A program made the translations under genes and the position numbers. Source: Kitasatospora herbaricolor (lineage in GTDB: Bacteria; Actinomycetota; Actinomycetes; Streptomycetales; Streptomycetaceae). From it: a stretch of 64,000 nucleotides of DNA. The notes under the pieces are model-generated. The model saw nothing but the letters and a program-made list of their open reading frames with translations. It had not been told where the DNA came from and searched no databases. The DNA lies in contig NZ_JAUSVA010000002.1 of NCBI RefSeq assembly GCF_030813695.1, positions 186,001 through 250,000 of the forward strand. Reading direction: 5' to 3'. Of the stretch, positions 50,249 to 59,443 are shown in pieces; position 1 is the stretch's first letter; every line of letters starts with the position of its first letter.

Positions 50249-53200
50249 TCACCGGCGGCGACGGCCGCCGGGGCGGCGCGGGCGGGAGGGCTTGGAGGCG
50301 GGCGCCCGGCGCGGCGGTGGGCCGGGCGGGGTCCCGGCGCCGGCTTGCGCGGCTTGCTGGGCTGCGGCCTCAAGGCGTTCGCGGTCGGCTTCGCGGCGCA
50401 CGCGCAGCAGGTGCAGGCGGTCGGTGATGCGGGCGGTGCGGTAGAGGTCGAGGGCCTTGGACAGGTGCTGCCACTCGGCGCCGCGGTCACTGTCAGGGGG
50501 CGGGCCGAGCGGGTCGGTGCCGGTGACGTTCTGGCGCAGCCGCCAGTCGGCGACGGCTGCGACCAGGCGCCGGTAGAGGTGCTGCTGGCCGGTGTCGTCC
50601 TCGTCGGGGGCGGGGATCTGCTCGATCCACTCCTCGGGCGCTTCCTGGCCGGCGAGGGTCGCGGCCAGGGCGTCCTGGCCGAGGCGTTCGGCACGGGGCA
50701 GCAGGATGGGCGCGGCGGGCCGGCGGTCGGCCGACCCGGCCACGGCGGGGGCGGCGGGGGCGGCGCTGGCCGCCGGATCGGGCCGCACCGCCGGGTCGGG
50801 GGCGTGGCGGCCGCGCAGCAGTCGCAGGTGGGCGAGTTGCTCGAGGGCCTGGCGGGTGAGCTGTTCGGGCGCCGGCCCGGGGTGGGGCTGGTGGGCGGTG
50901 CGGGCGCGGTGGTGCAGGGCGCGGATACGGGCGTCGAGGGCGCTCCAGGCGGCGGCGTGCTGCTCGGCTTCGGGCTTCGGGCCCAGTGCCGGTAGGTGGG
51001 CGGGGACCTGGTGGAGGGTGCGCCAGGCGTCGGTGAGCGCCGCGGTGCGTTCCCACCGTGCGCGCAGGGCGCGGCCGCCCTGCGGTGGTGGGAGGGGGCC
51101 GAGCGGCGCGGCCCAGGCGGGGATGTCGGCGGCGAGCTGGGCGCCGCGGGCGGCGAGGTGGCGCTCGAGGACGTCGCGGCGCTCGGTGAGGTGGCGCCGC
51201 CAGTTCTCGGGGGTGTGCGGGTCGGTGAGGGCGGCGGTGGGAGTGAGCCAGTCAGGCAGATCCGCGGCGTCGCCGCCGGTGGGCGGACGGTCGGGCAGCA
51301 GCCGGCGCAGGTGCCGCTCCGCAGCCGTGCGGGCGATGACGGCCTCGGCCCGCTGCCAGCCCTCGCGGGCAGCTGCGGTGCGGGTCCGGGCCCGTTCGGC
51401 GTCCTGCTGCGCTGCGGCGGCGGGGTCGGGCGCGGTGGCCGGGGAGCCGGGCCGGGCGCGCTGGTAGTCCTCCCGGGACCGGTCACGCCACGGCATCGCG
51501 CGGCGCAGCGCCTGCTCGGCGCGCAGGCGCACCAGGTCCTCGACGGCAGCGAGTTCCGCCCGGTGGTCGCCTTCGTCCTCGGCCCTCAGGCGGGCTCGGC
51601 GCGTCGCGCGCAGGCGCTCCGCGAGCTGGCCAGCGGTGAACGTGCCGTACGGGCGCTGCGGCCACGCCGGGTGGCGGCGGCCGCCGGCGGTGACCGCCCG
51701 GGGGGCCGCGGCGGTCTCGGCGTCGGCGGCGTGCAACTCGTCCAAGGCCCGGGCGCGGTGCTGCTGGGCGAGGGCTGTGATGCGCTGCAGCTGGTCGTCG
51801 CCCAGGGTGCGCAGCAGGCGGGCGTTCGGGTGCGGGTCGGCTTCGGCGTGGGCTTCGGCGGCGCGGGCGGTACGCAGGCGCCGGTCGATGCGCCATGCCA
51901 GGACAGCGCCGGGCACATCCACCCCGGCGAGGGTGCCCTCTTGGTGGGCGGCGGCCAGGATCCTTTCGGGGGTGAAGCCGGCCTTCTCCGCGCGCCCGAG
52001 TGCGTTGACGATGGCGGTGAACGCGTCGTCGGCGATGAGCGGTTCGGCAGCCGCGTTGAGGGCGGCGCGGGCGGCGGCGGCGTAGCGCAGGCGGGTGGCC
52101 TGTTCGGTGGCGTGGGCGTACTCGGCGGTCAGCTGCCGGATGCCCCAGGCTCGCTCTTGCTCGGTGCGGATGGTCTGGCGGGCGCTCGGGGTGAAGCTGC
52201 TGTAGGTGGCGATCCGGGTCAGGGCCGCATCGAGGGTCTGGTCGTCCTCGAGGGCGATGTAGAGGTGGTTGCCGGTGCGGCCGCGGGTGGCGGCGACGTA
52301 GGCGGCCTCGCGGGAGGTGCGGGTGGTGAGCAGGGCGTGGGAGCGGATGACGGTCATGCCCTGGGCGCGGTGGATGGTGGAGGCGTAGCCGAGCTCGCAG
52401 TGCTCGCGCAGGTAGTCGGCGGGCAGGGTGAGGCGGCCGCGGTGCTGGGTGTGGCGGATGACAGCGTCGCCCTGGGGGGTGTAGCGCTCGATCGCCCACA
52501 CGTCGCCGTTCTTGACGAAGTCTTTCCCGCCGCGGCAGGTGAGTCGGCGCTGGTTTCGGCGGGTGACGATGAGGTCGCCGACGTGCGCCTTGTGGCCGTC
52601 GCGCAGCTTGACGGGGTTCGGGCGCCAGCGCGAGGGGGCCAGGAGTTGGCCGCGTTCCATCCGCCATTTCTGGGCGCGGCGGTTGAGAGTGGCGACGAGG
52701 TCGCGGTCGGGGGCGGTCATCAGCGGGGTGCGTCCGGCGGTGAGGTCGGCGGCCCAGGCGGTGAAGACGGCGTCCGCCATGGCGGCGGTGGTGCCGCCCT
52801 GGATGCGGCCGTGCCGGCGGTACCAGGTGAAGGCCTCGCCCGGGTCGCCGTCGCGCAGTGTGAGGGAGGCGCCGGCCTCCTGGGGGTGGCGGAAGCGGTG
52901 CACGGCGGTGAGGTGGACGGCGCCGACCTCGCTCTGCAGCAGGCGCAGTGCGCCGCCGGCTTCGACGGCGGCGAGCTGCGCGGGGTCGCCGATCAGGCGC
53001 ACGTGGGCGCCTGCCTTCGCGGCGCGGCGCACGATCGCGGCCAGCTGGGTGGTGGCGGCCATGCCAGCCTCGTCCACGATGATGACGTCGCCCTTGCGCA
53101 GGCGCTCGGCGCGCGGCAGGACGAGCTTGCCGGCATCCGCGAGGCCCTGGCGGCGCAGCCAGGAGTGGAGGGTGTGGGCCGGGCGGCCGAGCTCCTCGGA

Positions 53201-55084
53201 CATCACGTGGGCGGCGCGGGCGGAGGGTGCGAGCGCCACGGTGGTGCGGCCGGCGGCGGTGATGGCGTTCGCGGCCAGGCGCAGCGCGGTGGTCTTGCCG
53301 GCGCCGGCCGGTCCGATCGCGGCGACCAGCGCCCGCTCCGAGGTGGCGAACGCTTTCGCCATGGCGCGCTGCCCGGCGTCCAGCGGGCCCTTGTGGCGGG
53401 CCGCGCTCTTGTCGAAGGTCCGCTGCGGGCAGGCGGGGGTGAGGCGGGCTCGGGCGGCGGCGACGATGCGGTCCTCCGCCGCCAGGATCGCCGGTGTGGT
53501 GTAGAGCTCGGCTGCGCGGCGGCGGTAGACGCTGGTGCCGTCCGCGCGCTGCAGCGGCGCGAAGGCGGGGTTGATGTCGGGCGGGGTGAGGTCCAGGCAC
53601 AGCCGTGCCAGGGCATGTTCGGTGATGGCTTCGGCCCAGCCCTCGCTGCCGCGGCCCAAGGTGGCGGCGGTGACGTGACGGTGGGCCTCGGCCAGCAGGT
53701 GGCGTTTGCCGAAGACGGCGCGGTGCAGGGAGACGGTGGCCACCACCTCGCGGGCGGCCGCTGCCACGTCCAGGCGGGGCGGTGGTCCCTTGTCGCGGCG
53801 TACGTCACGGGCCACCCTGCGGGCGTTCGCCAGCAGGTTGTCGACCAGGGGCCGGCCGAACGCGGCGGCCACCCCCAGCTGCCAGCCCTCGCGCAGCACC
53901 GCGAGCGGGACGGCTGACTTCTTGGCCGGGCGGGTCTCCAAGGTCGCGCGGCGCATCAGGGCGATCCGCGCCGCCGGGGAGGGCTCCTTGCCGTGCTCGG
54001 CCCGGTAGGCGGCGATCAGCCGGGGCAGCTGGGCGAGTATCGCCCGGGTGCGGGCGGAGTTCGCGTCGATCAGCTCCGCGCTGATGCCCGCGATCTCCAT
54101 CACCGGGCGCCGCCCTTCCTCGAGCTGGCGCTCGGCCACCACCAGGTCCAGTGCGGTGCAGGTGCGGCGCAGGACCTGCGCGTTGTAGAGCTCGGACGCG
54201 GCGACGGCCTGGGCCAGCAGCAGCCGGCCGTCGATGGTGCGCCACCGCCCGTCCGGGCCCTGCACCTTGTTGGCGATCAGCACGTGATCGTGCAGCAGCG
54301 CATCCCCGCACCTCGAGTCGAAGTGCCGGAACTGGGCCGCCACCAGGCCGCCGGTCACGTCGTGCTGGGCCACGCCGCCGGGCCCGGTGCGGGTGGCCAG
54401 CGCATGGTCCTCGATCCACGCCAAGGTGACGTTGATAGCCTCCTCGTGGGCTCTCTCGACAGCGACGCGGGTGGCTTCGTCGCCCAGCGCCCACAGCAGG
54501 ATGACCGACTTGGGCGGTGCGAACACCGGGTGGAACGCGGCCACGGGCTGGCGCGGCGGCCGGGTGCGGCGGGTGATGAAGCGGTGCAGTTCGGTGCCGC
54601 CAGCCGGGTCGCGCTCGTACTCGGCGCGGAAGGCCAGCGCCCCGACCTGGCGGCGCAGCGAGCGGCGCTCGCTGTCGGTCGCGGAGCGCCCGGCGTCCTT
54701 CTCGCAGGCCTTGGTCCGCTCGTCGATCGCCACGGCGAGGGGGGTCGGTTTCTGGCCGAGCTGGTAGAAGGCGGCTCCCAGACGGGCTGCTCGGTGTGCC
54801 TGGCGCACCGTCGCACCCGAGCGCAGTTGTTCGGCGATGAGCTCGTCCGCCCGCGGGTGCAGGCCCTCCCCGAACAGGGCCCGCATCTGCGCCTCGGTCA
54901 CCTCGCCGGCGACACCGAGGATGGCTGCGGCCCGCCCCGTCCACCGCCCGGGCGGCACCTGAAGGGCCGTCTGGTGCTCGGCCAGGTCCCGGCCGCGGGG
55001 GCGCAGGTCGTCACCGCTGGTGATCTGACGCATGAAGTAGCGGTAGCCGTCCCCCGGGCTGGTCTTGCCGAACGCCACCGTCAT
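50249..55084 (-). CDS. MobF-family relaxase with RecD-like helicase (TraA-type)
   Basis: A 1611-residue conjugation protein. The N-terminal 320 residues form a TrwC-like relaxase: tyrosines at 14 and 16, a PVAAFHPVFAPPKSVILLWA segment and a metal-binding His run near residue 266 (LLHDHVLIANKVQGPDG). A RecD-type helicase follows: Walker A IGPAGAGKTTALRLA near 590 and Walker B VIIVDEAGM near 668, with the C-terminal motif GYASTIHRAQGMTVIRSHAL. The last 600 residues are Arg/Ala-rich coiled coils. It should nick the element at oriT and drive single-strand transfer. ATG 55084 has no strong ribosome site. Confidence 0.93.
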   Translation of the reverse strand: MTVAFGKTSPGDGYRYFMRQITSGDDLRPRGRDLAEHQTALQVPPGRWTGRAAAILGVAGEVTEAQMRALFGEGLHPRADELIAEQLRSGATVRQAHRAARLGAAFYQLGQKPTPLAVAIDERTKACEKDAGRSATDSERRSLRRQVGALAFRAEYERDPAGGTELHRFITRRTRPPRQPVAAFHPVFAPPKSVILLWALGDEATRVAVERAHEEAINVTLAWIEDHALATRTGPGGVAQHDVTGGLVAAQFRHFDSRCGDALLHDHVLIANKVQGPDGRWRTIDGRLLLAQAVAASELYNAQVLRRTCTALDLVVAERQLEEGRRPVMEIAGISAELIDANSARTRAILAQLPRLIAAYRAEHGKEPSPAARIALMRRATLETRPAKKSAVPLAVLREGWQLGVAAAFGRPLVDNLLANARRVARDVRRDKGPPPRLDVAAAAREVVATVSLHRAVFGKRHLLAEAHRHVTAATLGRGSEGWAEAITEHALARLCLDLTPPDINPAFAPLQRADGTSVYRRRAAELYTTPAILAAEDRIVAAARARLTPACPQRTFDKSAARHKGPLDAGQRAMAKAFATSERALVAAIGPAGAGKTTALRLAANAITAAGRTTVALAPSARAAHVMSEELGRPAHTLHSWLRRQGLADAGKLVLPRAERLRKGDVIIVDEAGMAATTQLAAIVRRAAKAGAHVRLIGDPAQLAAVEAGGALRLLQSEVGAVHLTAVHRFRHPQEAGASLTLRDGDPGEAFTWYRRHGRIQGGTTAAMADAVFTAWAADLTAGRTPLMTAPDRDLVATLNRRAQKWRMERGQLLAPSRWRPNPVKLRDGHKAHVGDLIVTRRNQRRLTCRGGKDFVKNGDVWAIERYTPQGDAVIRHTQHRGRLTLPADYLREHCELGYASTIHRAQGMTVIRSHALLTTRTSREAAYVAATRGRTGNHLYIALEDDQTLDAALTRIATYSSFTPSARQTIRTEQERAWGIRQLTAEYAHATEQATRLRYAAAARAALNAAAEPLIADDAFTAIVNALGRAEKAGFTPERILAAAHQEGTLAGVDVPGAVLAWRIDRRLRTARAAEAHAEADPHPNARLLRTLGDDQLQRITALAQQHRARALDELHAADAETAAAPRAVTAGGRRHPAWPQRPYGTFTAGQLAERLRATRRARLRAEDEGDHRAELAAVEDLVRLRAEQALRRAMPWRDRSREDYQRARPGSPATAPDPAAAAQQDAERARTRTAAAREGWQRAEAVIARTAAERHLRRLLPDRPPTGGDAADLPDWLTPTAALTDPHTPENWRRHLTERRDVLERHLAARGAQLAADIPAWAAPLGPLPPPQGGRALRARWERTAALTDAWRTLHQVPAHLPALGPKPEAEQHAAAWSALDARIRALHHRARTAHQPHPGPAPEQLTRQALEQLAHLRLLRGRHAPDPAVRPDPAASAAPAAPAVAGSADRRPAAPILLPRAERLGQDALAATLAGQEAPEEWIEQIPAPDEDDTGQQHLYRRLVAAVADWRLRQNVTGTDPLGPPPDSDRGAEWQHLSKALDLYRTARITDRLHLLRVRREADRERLEAAAQQAAQAGAGTPPGPPPRRAPASKPSRPRRPGGRRRR

Positions 55085-55454
55085 GGGCGCCAGGGTCCGC
55101 GACGCTGTGCCAAAGATGCAAGAGGTGTCGGGAACTTGGCCCCCTGCCTCGGGGCCCTGGTGGCCGGGGCCCCCTGGTGCGCTGCCCCGGCACAGGGCGT
55201 CACCGGGTGGTGTTGTCGCAGGCCCAGGGCATGGCGACGGCTGCGGGGGTGGGGCTCGGGTGCGGGGTGGGCCGGTGCCGCCGGGTGGGAAGTGCCCGCG
55301 GAGTGGGTTCGCAGGATTCCGCCTGGCGGGATCTGACGGGCGCGGACTTCCCGGGCGGGGGCGTTGGTGGGTTGCCTGGTGGTCGGCGCGGCGCCCGGGT
55401 GTTCTCTTCCGGGGGCGACGCGGGTTCCCCGATCGCGCCGTTCGGTGCGGATGA
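55085..55454. other. Relaxase upstream region, candidate oriT
   Basis: This 370-base gap divides the relaxase gene from a rightward small ORF. It has a hairpin GGCCCC/GGGGCC at 55138-55156, several short GGGGCCCC-type palindromes around 55160-55190, and an AT-richer strip at 55105-55140. MobF elements commonly carry oriT next to the relaxase gene, so this is the best candidate here. No nic consensus could be confirmed. Confidence 0.4.
55322..55342. promoter_or_regulatory. Shared upstream element, copy 2 (before relaxase gene)
   Basis: CCTGGCGGGATC (55322-55333) and GACGGGCG (55335-55342), matching 50214-50244. It lies about 240 bases upstream of the relaxase start, in the same orientation to its gene as copy 1. 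Confidence 0.5.
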
Positions 55455-55703
55455 GTGAGAGAGGCGGGATGGTCATGGCGAAGGGGGTCCAGCGCAAGGC
55501 CGTGGGAGATGCTCTCCGTGCCGCTGTGGCGCGGCTCCGTCCTCGTCGGCTCTGTCAGCCTCCTCGCCCCTGACGCCTACCTTCAGCGGCGCGCCGAGCG
55601 CCTCGCCGACACCACGATGGACACCGCCGCAGCCCTGTCCCGGCACCTGGATCACACCCGCGCCCAGCGGCAGACCATGCCGATCCTGCTGCAAGCCTGC
55701 TGA
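55455..55703 (+). CDS. Small unknown ORF
   Basis: An 82-codon frame from GTG 55455. The second half (APDAYLQRRAERLADTTMD, LSRHLDHTRAQRQTMPILLQ) looks helical and protein-like. The first 30 codons read as well in another frame from ATG 55451 (MVMAKGVQRKAVGDALRAAV), so a frameshift near 55520 may have joined two parts. It precedes the degenerate FabG gene by 26 bases. Function unknown. Confidence 0.35.
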   Translation: MREAGWSWRRGSSARPWEMLSVPLWRGSVLVGSVSLLAPDAYLQRRAERLADTTMDTAAALSRHLDHTRAQRQTMPILLQAC

Positions 55704-55729
55704 ACAGAAGTCTTTCGGGGGAATAAGTC

Positions 55730-56407
55730 ATGAGCCACCCAGTCCCGATCACCGACGCCAGCCGGGGCGTTGGTCTCGCCATTGCCCAGGCTTACCAAGC
55801 CGCCGGCGATCGCGTCGTGATCACCTGCCGCTCCAGGTCCGCGCCCGCCGGCTTCCCGTCGGTGTCCTGCGACACCACGCAACCCGACGAGGTCAGCGCG
55901 GCGTTCACCAGGATCGAGGAGCAGCACGGCACGGTTGAGGTTCTGGTGTCGAATGCCGGAATCACCCGCGACAAGATGCTGCTGACGATGACCCAGGACA
56001 ACTTCACCTCAGTGCTGGACACGAACCTGACTGGTCCCTACCGGGTCACCAAGCTGCCGGCACGCAGGATGCTCCGACGCCGCGAGGGCCGGATCCTGTT
56101 CATCTCCTCCGCTTCAGCCATCTACGGGCATGCTGGGCAGTCCGACGACACCGCCTCCAAGGCCTGCCTGAGCAGCTTCGCCCGGTCCCTGGGCGCGCGA
56201 GCTCGCGCCTCACGGGGTCACGCTGAACGTCCTCTCCCCCGGTCCGACGGACACGGCGATGGTGGCACTGGCCGCAGGGGTACAGCTGGGCCGGCTGGCC
56301 CTCCCGAAGGAGATCGCGCGAGCTGCACTGTGCCTCATCTCGCCGAGGCCGCATACATCACGGGGCAGGCCCTCGCCCTCGACGGCGGCACGTCCATGGG
56401 GCACTGA
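55730..56407 (+). pseudogene. FabG-like SDR with two frameshifts and lost catalytic residues
   Basis: The ends match actinobacterial 3-oxoacyl-ACP reductase FabG: VEVLVSNAGITRDKMLLTMT and TGQALALDGGTSMGH. Between about 56200 and 56350 the homology lies in the next frame (ELAPHGVTLNVLSPGPTDTA, LALPKEIARAALCLIS), so a +1 and a -1 shift bracket roughly 50 residues. The cofactor motif TGxxxGxG reads TDASRGVG, and the catalytic Tyr of YxxxK is replaced (SDDTASKA). The product cannot be a normal reductase. A start with GGGGGAA upstream is still present. Confidence 0.8.
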
Positions 56408-56774
56408 ACTCCCGCGCTGCCGCACAAGTCGGCTGGACCGCCCACATCAGGACTTGAGACGAGATGAGAGGTCGATCATGAGATGACGTGGCGTGCGGCC
56501 CGCTCCGGAGGAGCACGGGCCGCTGGGCTGCCGCCTGACACCGGTGTTACCAGCACCAGATCTGACGGCAAGCCCTTCCCATCACCGCCGATGGATGACC
56601 GAGTTCGCGCTCATGTCATCTCCGGCGACGACCCGGGCGGCCATCCTCGACAGAGGACCTGCCACCCGGTGTACCGCCCGGTCGCGGGCGGGTCCAACAG
56701 GCGATGCCAGCCCTGGGGGGCGATAGCGGGCCCCAGGGGTTCGTGCTGCCTCCACCTCCAGCAGAGACACCTCG
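56408..56774. other. Region upstream of putative replication gene
   Basis: 367 bases. No gene is supported. GAGATGA occurs twice in 56455-56490. I saw no convincing iteron array, though this would be the natural place for plasmid replication iterons if the next protein is an initiator. Confidence 0.4.
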
Positions 56775-59198
56775 ATGATGCCTGACTTCATTCCCGTTTG
56801 TCACGCAGGCGCGAGCGCGCCCTATACCAAATCTACGGGCCGTGACGCCTCGTCAACACGCGGTATTGCACAAGAAGAGCCCAAAGCCTCCGTTTCCGCA
56901 GCGAGGCTGGAGCCGCTGCGGCTGGACGAGCCGATGAGGCTTCGCCTGAGAGCGGCCGTGGCGAGCAATCGACCCCAGGTACAGCCGGTGACCGCGGCCT
57001 CGGCGGCCCGGACTGGCGGCCCCGGAAGGCTGCCACGCCAGCGCCCGATGTCATCTGTGCCGTCCACCTCGGCCGAACCGGACGGTACGCAGGCGGGCGC
57101 CGAGCGGGCATTCTGGTGCAGGTTCCCGGCCGCCTGGCTGGCTCGGTACACCGGGGACATGATCCGCACCGTGACCATAATCGCCGACTACGCCCGGCGC
57201 AGCGGCTCGTGCTGGGCGTCGAACTCGACCCTCGCCGGCGCTCTCGGGCTGCACGAGAAGACCGTGGCGGCGGCACTGCGGGGGATGGAGGGCGTTTTGG
57301 TGCTGGCTGACCAGCCCTCGCCCAACGGCACGCTCGGCCGGCGGACTCAGCCGGTCGACGATACCGAGCTCGCGGTGACCATCTCCGCAGTTGCCCGTAA
57401 CACCCTGTCCGGCCACCGCTTCAAGGTCTACTGCGCGATCTCGCTACGCGCCCACCTCGGGCTCAGCGCCTCCGCGTCCGTGCTGGCGCAGACCTGCGGG
57501 ATGACCGCGGAGGCATGCCGGACCATCGCCCGGGACCTGGTGGCCGACGGCTGGGTGTCCCGCGCCGCCGCAGTCGGCCGGGCCCCGAAGTACGACGTGC
57601 ACCCGGCTCCCGTGGCCGGTGCGGCGGCGCAGCTCGCGCTGTTTGCGCAGCCCCGGCAGTCGGCCCGTCCCGAGGGCGTGCCCGCGATCGAGGCCGATGC
57701 CGCCGACCTGACCGATGTCGTCTGCACGGGCCAGCTGGCACTGTTCGGTGAGGGCTCCGAAGCTCCCGCAACCCCCGTCGTTCCGGCTCCCGCGACCCCC
57801 GTGGTCTCGCTTCCGCAGGCCCCCCTCGTTGCAGCTCCACAAACAGGCCACCTACAACAAGCCCACTGCAACAAGCCCCGGGCCGTCGATGGTTGCTTGT
57901 CCCGCGTAGCGGACACGTTGGTGACGCGCGACGCACGTGCGCGCGAGGACGTGCCCGCCGGGCCAGGCTCGGTGGACGCCTTCGGCCGCCCGCTTCGCGG
58001 GGACACGCAACCATCTCCAGTCGCCACGGGAACGAAGGCGGGCATCCGGTACGGCCAGCAGTCCGGGGGCCGGCTGCTGCGCTGGGACGTCGGCCTCGAT
58101 GCGGACCTGCTCGTCGCCCTGCAGCCTGTCGAGGACCTGCTGCGGCGCCTGACCAGCACCTCGACCCGGGAGTTCCTCGCCGGCCACGTCCGCACCGCCC
58201 TGGAGGACATCGCCCGCTGGACCGGCACCGCCCACGCGCCCACCGTGCTGGCCGAGCGCCTGACCTGGCGACTCAAACGCCAACGCGGAAGCGCCCTCGT
58301 CGACAACCCCGTCGGCTGGATGCTGCGCCGCGGCCTGCCCCAGGGCCGGTGCTGTCGCCACGAGGCATGCGACGACGGCATCCGCCTCAACTCCGGCGCG
58401 GACTGCGTGACCTGCGAGCTGCGCGTACAGGACCGGCGGAGCACCCGCGCCGCCGTGGCCAGCCAGGTCCTGGCCGCGATGCCCGACGCCACCGACCGCG
58501 AGCGCCAGGCCGAGCACGAGCGGCGCCTGCACGACCTGGCGACGCGCCGGGCCGAGGCCCTGGCCGCCGCCGAACGCGAGACGGCGCATCGCCGCCTGCG
58601 CCACGAGGCCGAGCGTCCCGAGCGCGAGGCCAGGGAGGCATCCGCCGAGGCGGCCCGCCTCGCCGTGCCGTGCGAGGACTGCCAAGCGCCGCAGTCGGCC
58701 GGGCTGTGCCTGCGCTGCAGCAGCCGTCGGAGCACCCGCGCGGCCATGGTCGAGACGGTCAACCTCCACCTCGCGGTGACCACCCTGACCTGCTGGGACG
58801 ACGTGCGGGCCGTGGTCGACCGGGTCAACGCCGAGATCACCGGGCAGTTGATCGAAGCCCGGAACCCCGGGGCGGACCGCTACATGATCGCCGCCTCCGA
58901 CCGGGTCAACGCCGAGACCTACCGCGACCAGGCACACCACCGCGCGCTGGAGCACTGGGCCCGCTCCGCCGCCGCCTGCGAGGAGGCCGAGCTGGTGAGC
59001 GCGGCCGAGCTGCGCCGCGCCCACCGGTACGAGAGCCGCTCGGACGCCGAGAAGGCCGCGTTCGAAGCCGGGGAACGCGCCCGGCTGGCCGCCGCCCGCG
59101 AGCTGCTGGAGCAGCAGCTGCGGTTCGTCCGCTCCCTGCGGCAGCCCTACCCGACCACCGTGCGGTCCCACCGCCGAGACCTTCAGGAGTGCTCATGA
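56775..59198 (+). CDS. Putative plasmid replication or DNA-binding protein, 807 residues
   Basis: A long protein typical of actinomycete mobile elements. Residues about 107-172 form a winged helix (SCWASNSTLAGALGLHEKTV), and a second similar unit is at 215-265 (SVLAQTCGMTAEACRTIARD). A Pro/Ala linker leads to a helical domain (450-520), then two Cys clusters that may bind zinc: residues about 526-550 (GRCCRHEACDDG, DCVTCEL) and 632-648 (CEDCQAPQSAGLCLRC), separated by an Arg/Glu coiled coil. A role as replication initiator is likely but not proven. The start (56775) has no clear ribosome site; the first 90 residues are low-complexity. Confidence 0.7.
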   Translation: MMPDFIPVCHAGASAPYTKSTGRDASSTRGIAQEEPKASVSAARLEPLRLDEPMRLRLRAAVASNRPQVQPVTAASAARTGGPGRLPRQRPMSSVPSTSAEPDGTQAGAERAFWCRFPAAWLARYTGDMIRTVTIIADYARRSGSCWASNSTLAGALGLHEKTVAAALRGMEGVLVLADQPSPNGTLGRRTQPVDDTELAVTISAVARNTLSGHRFKVYCAISLRAHLGLSASASVLAQTCGMTAEACRTIARDLVADGWVSRAAAVGRAPKYDVHPAPVAGAAAQLALFAQPRQSARPEGVPAIEADAADLTDVVCTGQLALFGEGSEAPATPVVPAPATPVVSLPQAPLVAAPQTGHLQQAHCNKPRAVDGCLSRVADTLVTRDARAREDVPAGPGSVDAFGRPLRGDTQPSPVATGTKAGIRYGQQSGGRLLRWDVGLDADLLVALQPVEDLLRRLTSTSTREFLAGHVRTALEDIARWTGTAHAPTVLAERLTWRLKRQRGSALVDNPVGWMLRRGLPQGRCCRHEACDDGIRLNSGADCVTCELRVQDRRSTRAAVASQVLAAMPDATDRERQAEHERRLHDLATRRAEALAAAERETAHRRLRHEAERPEREAREASAEAARLAVPCEDCQAPQSAGLCLRCSSRRSTRAAMVETVNLHLAVTTLTCWDDVRAVVDRVNAEITGQLIEARNPGADRYMIAASDRVNAETYRDQAHHRALEHWARSAAACEEAELVSAAELRRAHRYESRSDAEKAAFEAGERARLAAARELLEQQLRFVRSLRQPYPTTVRSHRRDLQECS

Positions 59199-59443
59199 AC
59201 ACCGGCGACGCCCCGGCTCGCTCGACGGCGGCACCGGCCACCCCGGTAACTGGCCGTCTGGACACTCTCCAAATCGACCCGGCGCCCGCAGGCCCGCATC
59301 CCCCGGCCACACCTTGCGGTGCTGGTCAGCGCACCGTCGGTACCTTGGCGCGGACGTACGCCGCCCAGTTGGCCTCAAAGCTCGCCGGGGCAAGCCCGGT
59401 GGCGGTGGCGATCTGCTGGTCGTACTCCTTGGGCTTGGCGTAG
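59195..59443 (+). pseudogene. Truncated gene at right edge of the element
   Basis: ATG 59195 overlaps the previous stop (ATGA) and has AGGAG six bases upstream, so this was the next gene of the operon. The product starts NTGDAPARSTAAPATPVTG. From about 59310 on, the frame simply runs antisense through the end of the peptidase gene on the other strand. Only about 38 residues are native. The loss of its remainder marks a deletion or recombination junction close to 59310. Confidence 0.65.

Noticed and set aside
51483..53600. 705-codon minus-strand frame inside the relaxase
   Set aside because: Same strand but another frame, made of Arg/Pro repeats; Walker motifs are only in the 1611-residue frame.
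50996..53917. 973-codon plus-strand frame opposite the relaxase gene
   Set aside because: A GC-driven antisense frame without domains, signal peptide or ribosome site.
56455..56490. Iterons upstream of the putative initiator gene
   Set aside because: Only two short GAGATGA copies were seen, not enough to claim an iteron array.
57893..59443. Long plus-strand frame overlapping the putative replication gene
   Set aside because: Only its last part (from 59195) is real, as the truncated coupled gene; the rest is a shadow with Arg-rich sequence.
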